A stretch of DNA of 9,016 nucleotides from a bacterium (GTDB lineage: Bacteria > JAMCPX01). The translations under genes were made by a program, and so were the position numbers. A model generated the notes under the pieces. The model saw only the letters and a list, made by a program, of their open reading frames with translations, was not told the origin of the DNA and searched no databases. Shown piece by piece: positions 5,993-9,016 of this stretch; position 1 is the stretch's first letter, and every line of letters begins with the position of its first letter. The stretch lies in assembly GCA_021815065.1 (NCBI GenBank), contig JAKAHI010000034.1, positions 1 to 9,016 on the forward strand. Direction: 5' to 3'.

Positions 5993-6340
5993 ATGCCGTG
6001 GATCGTAGGTTATCCGAGGGATAAGGTTAGTTGGTATCCGATAATTGATTCGGAAAAATGCTTAAAAGACAAATGTGCCATCTGCATGAATTGCGGGCAG
6101 AAGGTGTTTGAGTGGACCAAAGACGGTCCCAAAGTAGTGAACCCGAACAGTTGTGTCGTGGGATGTACGACATGCGGCAATCTGTGCCGCGGAACAGCGA
6201 TCAGCTTTCCTGATAAAAAGGAATTGAGACTGCTCTATGCGAAAGAGAAGATATGGGATAAGGTACATGAGCAGCTTGAAAAAGATGGAAAGCTGAAGAT
6301 TGTAAACCATGAAGAGGCGGCTGTACCTGCTCAAACTTAA
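5993..6340 (+). CDS. Ferredoxin-like 4Fe-4S protein with eight cysteines
   Basis: A 115-residue cytoplasmic iron-sulfur protein. Two four-cysteine groups are visible: C23, C28, C31, C34 (C-x4-C-x2-C-x2-C) and C54, C58, C61, C65 (C-x3-C-x2-C-x3-C), enough for two [4Fe-4S] clusters. The second group, NSCVVGCTTCGNLC followed by RGTAISFP, is typical of a ferredoxin half. The first group departs from the usual C-x2-C-x2-C-x3-C-P spacing. It opens with a WY-rich segment (MPWIVGYP...WYPIID) and ends with a charged helical tail. ATG 5993 is chosen because AAAGGAG (5978-5984) is 8 nt away; ATG 5987 is too close and TTG 5957 lies ahead of the site. It is the probable electron carrier of the DUF169 operon. 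Confidence 0.85.
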   Translation: MPWIVGYPRDKVSWYPIIDSEKCLKDKCAICMNCGQKVFEWTKDGPKVVNPNSCVVGCTTCGNLCRGTAISFPDKKELRLLYAKEKIWDKVHEQLEKDGKLKIVNHEEAAVPAQT

Positions 6341-6360
6341 GGTCTTCTGGTTCAGGAAAG

Positions 6361-6385
6361 ATGGGCGTACCTTCGCTACGCCCAT
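6361..6385 (+). terminator. Hairpin after the ferredoxin gene
   Basis: ATGGGCGTA (6361-6369) and TACGCCCAT (6377-6385) form a perfect, GC-rich 9-bp stem around CCTTCGC, 21 nt after the stop at 6340. There is no clean T-run (GCCTTCTTCC follows), so it could be a weak or factor-assisted terminator or a 3' mRNA-stabilising hairpin. Confidence 0.55.
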
Positions 6386-6455
6386 GCCTTCTTCCAGCAC
6401 ACGGTACTTATCCTTTATATTAAATATTCTTAATACGCAGGGTTTGATATTTAGC

Positions 6456-6484
6456 TTGACGAATAGTGAGCATATGCTTATAAT
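6456..6484 (+). promoter_or_regulatory. Near-consensus sigma-70 promoter upstream of the first His/Cys-rich gene
   Basis: TTGACG (6456-6461), 17-nt spacer, TATAAT (6479-6484): 5/6 and 6/6 consensus matches at ideal spacing. The predicted start near 6491 gives a leader of about 40 nt. The spacer contains the perfect palindrome AGCATATGCT (6469-6478). Confidence 0.8.
6469..6478. promoter_or_regulatory. AGCATATGCT palindrome between -35 and -10
   Basis: A perfect 10-bp palindrome filling the spacer directly upstream of the -10, a position where a repressor would exclude RNA polymerase. The paralogous upstream region keeps the left half and flank (TGAGCATAT, 8022-8030, then TTATAAT) but has lost the right half. 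The binding protein is unknown. Confidence 0.4.
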
Positions 6485-6516
6485 AAATTATAAGGACTTT
6501 TAAAAAAGCCCTAATT

Positions 6517-6795
6517 AAGGAGGTGAATGATATGAACGGACATGAAGGTTGCTGTCACGAAGGCTATGGCAGGAGTATAGGGGAAAGCGAGCATCAGCAT
6601 CACAGAGAAGCAAGCTGCTGTGGAGAAGAAAGGCATGGGCATGAGCATGGCTATGGGTTCAGCCGCAGATTCAGAGACGAACTATTCCCGACGCGGGAGC
6701 GTTTGCAAAAAACACTTGAATGGCTGAAGGAAGAAAAAACAGAATTGGAGAAACGGATAGCGGATATAGAATCCTTGCTCAAAGGCACAAAAGGC
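6517..6795 (+). repeat. Direct repeat, left copy (paralogous small gene plus its ribosome site)
   Basis: The stretch from AAGGAGGTGAATGATATG onward is repeated in the same orientation at about 8072-8350. The first ~40 bases and the coiled-coil coding part (from about 6655) are nearly identical, while the His/Cys-rich middle has diverged. The two copies lie 1,555 bases apart and enclose the mini-AbrB ORF and the second permease. Confidence 0.85.
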
Positions 6796-6798
6796 TAA
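6532..6798 (+). CDS. Small His/Cys-rich protein with C-terminal coiled coil, copy 1
   Basis: An 88-residue protein I cannot assign to a named family. Residues 1-40 carry eight His and four Cys as two CC pairs (C7C8, C29C30) with clusters such as HQHH and HGHEHG, a composition typical of soft-metal binding. Residues 42-88 change to a charged amphipathic helix (FSRRFRDELFPTRERLQKT then LEWLKEEKTELEKRI), a probable coiled coil for oligomerisation, reminiscent of DUF5320-type tails. ATG 6532 is chosen because AAGGAGGTGA (6517-6526) is an almost perfect anti-16S match; the GTG at 6523 lies inside it. No signal peptide, so cytoplasmic. It opens a unit that contains the second arsenite-type permease, suggesting a metal(loid) buffer, chaperone or sensor role (inference). 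It is 71/88 identical to the copy at 8087. Confidence 0.82.
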   Translation: MNGHEGCCHEGYGRSIGESEHQHHREASCCGEERHGHEHGYGFSRRFRDELFPTRERLQKTLEWLKEEKTELEKRIADIESLLKGTKG

Positions 6799-6877
6799 CT
6801 GTTTGAGAGATTCAGGATGCATGGGCACGATTTTATACCCTGCCAATACAATAATAGAGTTTAAGATATCATGGGAG

Positions 6878-6903
6878 GTATTACTATTCTGATAAAGTAA
6901 TAC
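6878..6903. promoter_or_regulatory. GTATTAC-N12-GTAATAC inverted repeat upstream of the mini-AbrB ORF
   Basis: Perfect 7-bp arms GTATTAC (6878-6884) and GTAATAC (6897-6903) separated by 12 bases, 27 nt before the ATG at 6931. It is AT-rich and could be a regulator site or a weak leader hairpin; no T-run follows. The rest of 6799-6930 shows no gene and no convincing promoter. Confidence 0.35.
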
Positions 6904-6930
6904 ATAATGAAATGGTAAGGAGGGTATATA

Positions 6931-7014
6931 ATGACAACAACAATGAAGATTACCAGGAAGGGGCAAGTAACAATTCCCAAGCAGATAAGATCTCTATTAA
7001 AAACCAAAAAATAG
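6931..7014 (+). pseudogene. 27-codon AbrB/SpoVT-type N-terminal fragment
   Basis: Encodes MTTTMKITRKGQVTIPKQIR followed by SLLKTKK and TAG. The KITRKGQVTIPKQIR core is the unmistakable first half of the AbrB/MazE/SpoVT swapped-hairpin DNA-binding domain; the usual continuation (GIKPGDxVxF) is absent. No other plus frame restores it, so this is a truncation rather than one frameshift. Yet it retains a strong ribosome site, TAAGGAGGG (6916-6923), with ideal spacing, and stops only 18 nt before the permease ATG. It may be a decayed antitoxin/regulator gene, or a surviving short ORF that couples translation into the permease. A half hairpin cannot form the normal swapped dimer, so DNA binding is unlikely. 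Confidence 0.7.
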
Positions 7015-7032
7015 AATAAAGGAGTGAAATGT

Positions 7033-8001
7033 ATGACAAGGCTATCAACAAAAGACAAGGAAAAGCCTTTTATACTCATAAGTGCCGTAATAGTAGGGGT
7101 CTTCCTTCAAAGGCTTATTGGGAAGGTCGTGCCGGGGCTTATCTATATTACGGAGATCGGCGTCTTCTTTGTCATTCTTGCAGTAATGCTGCCTGTGGAG
7201 ATAAAAGATATAGGGAAGGCGTTTAAAAAGGTAAAACCAACTATTATAGCCCTACTTGTTAATTTTATCTTTATCCCTGCTTTTTCATGGACAATGGGTT
7301 GGCTCATACTAAGGAACTATCCTGACTTCTGGATTGGCGCAATCCTCTACACGCTCACTCCCTGCATAGGCTGGTATCTTATATTTACGGATATCGCTCA
7401 AGGTGACGTTGCATGGGGAATTTCACTTTTACCATGGAATATAACACTCCAGATTGTGCTTATGCCGTTTTATCTGTACTTACTTGTAGGCAGGATCATA
7501 CCCATTGACATGATGGCCCTTACAAGGATTATAGGGTTGTTCCTTGTTGCCCCATTTATGTTCGGGTATATCATTCAGAAAGCAATGATAAAGATGAAGG
7601 GGAGAGACTATTTTTTTGGTCCATTTAAATCTACAATGGGTGAAATAAAATTATGGGCATTGGTAATAGTAATCTTGAGTATGTTTATATCACAGAGGTC
7701 ACTCAATATATCGGATATCCATAGGATTGGTCTTCTTATTGTATTCTTGATCATCTTTTTCATTTTGCTGTTCTTGCTTGCCATAATCATTGGTAAGTAT
7801 TTTAAACTCGGTTATGAAGATACCGTTACTATGGCATTTACCACGACTGCAAGAAACTCTGAAGCGATAATCGGAGTTGCAGTTGCTGCATTTCCGGGAC
7901 ATCCACTTGTATATTTCGCAATCATAATCGGGCCTGTGATAGAACTGCCCATGCTCCTTCTGCTAAGTAGACTCCTTTTGGGTTTTAAAGAAAAATTATG
8001 A
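7033..8001 (+). CDS. Divergent ACR3/BASS-family permease, probable arsenite exporter (second copy)
   Basis: A 322-residue polytopic membrane protein, about ten helices, of the bile-acid:sodium-symporter/ACR3 superfamily. ACR3 landmarks are present but altered: YTLTPCIGWYLIF keeps the Pro-Cys of helix 4 (C111), and AFTTTARNSEAIIGVAVAAF keeps the Glu (E277) of the second motif, against FNSTGRDFEIAIA in the copy at 509. IIIGPVIELPMLLLLSR matches the last-helix block. The two permeases are clearly different subfamilies, not a recent duplication. ATG 7033 is preferred: AAAGGAG (7018-7024) is 8 nt upstream, and the GTG at 7024 overlaps that site. It is bracketed by the two His/Cys-rich genes. Substrate is most likely arsenite; antimonite or another metalloid is possible. 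Confidence 0.85.
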   Translation: MTRLSTKDKEKPFILISAVIVGVFLQRLIGKVVPGLIYITEIGVFFVILAVMLPVEIKDIGKAFKKVKPTIIALLVNFIFIPAFSWTMGWLILRNYPDFWIGAILYTLTPCIGWYLIFTDIAQGDVAWGISLLPWNITLQIVLMPFYLYLLVGRIIPIDMMALTRIIGLFLVAPFMFGYIIQKAMIKMKGRDYFFGPFKSTMGEIKLWALVIVILSMFISQRSLNISDIHRIGLLIVFLIIFFILLFLLAIIIGKYFKLGYEDTVTMAFTTTARNSEAIIGVAVAAFPGHPLVYFAIIIGPVIELPMLLLLSRLLLGFKEKL

Positions 8002-8071
8002 GCAGTTGGCTATATTAATTATGAGCATATATTTATAATATCTGTAAGCATAAAAGTATCTACGTGGGAAA

Positions 8072-8350
8072 AAGGAGGTGAATGATATGAACGGACATGA
8101 AGGTTGCTGCCATGAAGGTCAGGGCAGAGGCATGCGCGAGAATGAACATCATCATCGCGCAGGTGCGGGCTGCTGTGGAGAAGAAGTGCATGGGTATGAA
8201 CACGGATATGGGTTTAGCCGCAGATTCAGAGACGAACTATTCCCGTCGCGGGAGCGTTTGCAGAAAACACTCGAATGGCTCAAAGAAGAAAAAACAGAAT
8301 TGGAGAAACGCATAGCGGATATCGAGGTCTTGCTCAAAGGCAGTCAGAGT
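8072..8350 (+). repeat. Direct repeat, right copy
   Basis: Same-orientation partner of 6517-6795. Similarity also reaches upstream into the promoter zone (TGAGCATAT...TTATAAT at 8022-8039 versus 6468-6484), so the duplicated unit probably included regulatory DNA before diverging. Recombination between the copies would remove the permease and leave one small gene. Confidence 0.8.
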
Positions 8351-8353
8351 TAA
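8087..8353 (+). CDS. Small His/Cys-rich protein with C-terminal coiled coil, copy 2
   Basis: 88 residues, paralogue of the product at 6532. Both CC pairs (C7C8, C29C30) and most His are kept (seven; cluster HHH at 21-23), but the N-terminal part differs at many positions. In residues 38-80 the two proteins differ only at position 54 (Ser for Thr). The selective conservation suggests that the helical half binds a shared partner or forms mixed oligomers, while the metal-binding half is free to vary. The ribosome site AAAGGAGGTG (8071-8080) overlaps a GTG at 8078, so ATG 8087 is the start. Its upstream region keeps TGAGCATAT and TTATAAT from the copy-1 promoter but lacks a properly spaced -35, so expression may come mostly from read-through of the permease transcript. 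Function unknown. Confidence 0.82.
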   Translation: MNGHEGCCHEGQGRGMRENEHHHRAGAGCCGEEVHGYEHGYGFSRRFRDELFPSRERLQKTLEWLKEEKTELEKRIADIEVLLKGSQS

Positions 8354-8366
8354 CCGAAAAAATATG

Positions 8367-8409
8367 AAAAGGAAGGGGAGTGAGCAAACAGACCTTCCTA
8401 TTCCTTTTT
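8367..8409 (+). terminator. Rho-independent terminator closing the permease/small-gene unit
   Basis: AAAAGGAA (8367-8374) pairs with TTCCTTTT (8401-8408); GG/CC extends the stem past a two-base bulge; the loop is about 20 nt. A T5 run (8405-8409) follows the C residues. It begins 14 nt after the stop at 8353. The A-run on the left arm means it could also act on the opposite strand. Confidence 0.6.
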
Positions 8410-8419
8410 AGGTTAAATA

Positions 8420-8425
8420 TATAAT
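8420..8425 (+). promoter_or_regulatory. TATAAT box directly upstream of chrA
   Basis: A perfect -10 hexamer ends 6 nt before the chrA ATG at 8432, so the predicted +1 coincides with the start codon. No good -35 is found 16-18 nt upstream, because that DNA is the terminator's right arm. This makes the call tentative. Confidence 0.4.
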
Positions 8426-8431
8426 ACAAAT

Positions 8432-9016
8432 ATGAACAAATCTTACCGGGGAAAACCCTCTTTGTGGAGTCTGTTTTTGTCATTCTTCAGGCTCGGTCTG
8501 ACGGCCTTCGGGGGCCCTACAATGGTTGCGTATATAAAAGAGCTTTCGGTAAAGAAGAACAATTGGCTTGACGAGGAGACTTTTAAGGACGGAGTTGTAC
8601 TTTGCCAGGCCATTCCAGGTGCGACTGCTATGCAGACAGCAGCGTATGTGGGTCTCAGGGCACGGGGTATAAGAGGTGCATTGTCCACATACATTGGATT
8701 TGGTTTGCCTGCATTCGTTCTCATGCTGACCCTTTCATTCCTTTATGCAAAATATAACAGCCTGAATCAGGTAAGTGGATTATTCAGAGGGCTTGCGGTG
8801 ATCGTTGTTGCCATTGTAGCCAATGCAACCTATTCCTTCGGGAAAGGCTCAATAAAAGATTATAAAGAGCTCGTTATAGCTATGCTGGCAGCCATATTCT
8901 TCTGGTTTGATGTAAGCCCTTTTCTTGTAATTATCGGTGCAGCATTAGCCGGTATGGTCTTTTTCAGGGCGGATAAATCCGCACAATCCTTCGTTGCAAA
9001 TCAGGGAACCAGCATG
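8432..9016 (+). CDS. chrA: Chromate transporter ChrA family, N-terminal domain (3'-partial)
   Basis: 195 codons are visible without a stop, running off the right edge. The product is a CHR-family inner-membrane protein: after a short basic head comes LFLSFFRLGLTAFGGP (FGGP 26-29), then LCQAIPGATAMQTAAYVG (56-73), and helices from about 88 onward. This matches one Chromate_transp domain. FGGP and Q-x2-PG are the family's conserved motifs; the usual PGP is PGA here. ChrA exports chromate, driven by the membrane potential. Length suggests a two-domain protein of about 400 residues, whose second half lies beyond the window. No Shine-Dalgarno precedes the ATG (TATATAATACAAAT), unlike every other gene here. 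It follows a terminator, so it begins a new unit. Homologues without proven chromate transport exist, so the substrate is provisional. Confidence 0.88.
   Translation, partial: MNKSYRGKPSLWSLFLSFFRLGLTAFGGPTMVAYIKELSVKKNNWLDEETFKDGVVLCQAIPGATAMQTAAYVGLRARGIRGALSTYIGFGLPAFVLMLTLSFLYAKYNSLNQVSGLFRGLAVIVVAIVANATYSFGKGSIKDYKELVIAMLAAIFFWFDVSPFLVIIGAALAGMVFFRADKSAQSFVANQGTSM

Noticed and set aside
6523..6531. GTG start for the first His/Cys-rich protein (and GTG 8078 for the second)
   Set aside because: Each GTG is part of the AAGGAGGTG ribosome site; the ATG nine bases on is correctly spaced.
6931..7032. AbrB gene broken by a single frameshift
   Set aside because: The other two plus frames after the KQIR segment do not encode the missing half of the domain, so truncation is more likely.
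1..9016. CRISPR array, tRNA, rRNA or transposase
   Set aside because: No regularly spaced repeats, cloverleaf or CCA-type ends, rRNA motifs or DDE-type proteins were seen; the only long repeat is the coding duplication at 6517/8072.

Overview
The window reads as an accessory metal(loid)-resistance and redox region of an anaerobic, non-enteric bacterium. Moderate-to-low GC, strong AGGAGG-type ribosome sites, a DUF169 protein, a cofactor-type ferredoxin and an 'ATTCCGTG...CACGGAAT' dispersed palindrome would suit a Desulfobacterota- or Nitrospirota-like genome. That placement is inference; no marker gene is present.

Bases 1-4390 (+) form an arsenic-detoxification run. It starts with the 3' part of a thioredoxin-coupled arsenate reductase (arsC), then an ACR3 arsenite permease and a tandem-domain universal stress protein. 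Next come three genes that match the arsE-arsF-arsG set in order and architecture: a small CxxC thioredoxin-like protein, a membrane-anchored CxxC protein, and a CcdA/DsbD-like permease. A small CxxS glutaredoxin-like protein ends the run. The inferred logic is reduction of As(V), possibly also of nitro-aromatic arsenicals, followed by efflux. No arsR regulator is in the window; it may lie upstream.

Bases 4420-4994 (-) hold an MNT nucleotidyltransferase (HEPN/MNT antitoxin type) with its own consensus-like promoter and a dyad at the transcription start. A 24-codon ORF overlaps its stop by ATGA and may be what remains of the HEPN toxin gene.

Bases 5115-6385 (+) hold a DUF169 gene and an eight-cysteine ferredoxin-like gene behind a promoter with an 18-bp dyad, closed by a strong hairpin.

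Bases 6456-8409 (+) are the most unusual part. Two 88-residue paralogues, each with a His/Cys-rich N-terminal half and an almost invariant coiled-coil C-terminal half, bracket a 27-codon AbrB-like mini-ORF and a second, divergent ACR3/BASS-type permease. The first copy has a near-consensus sigma-70 promoter with a perfect palindrome between -35 and -10. A terminator follows the second copy.

Bases 8432-9016 (+) are the start of a chromate transporter (chrA) that runs off the window. It has a TATAAT box about 7 nt before its ATG and no Shine-Dalgarno sequence, so it may be translated from a leaderless transcript. No tRNA, rRNA, CRISPR array or transposase was seen.
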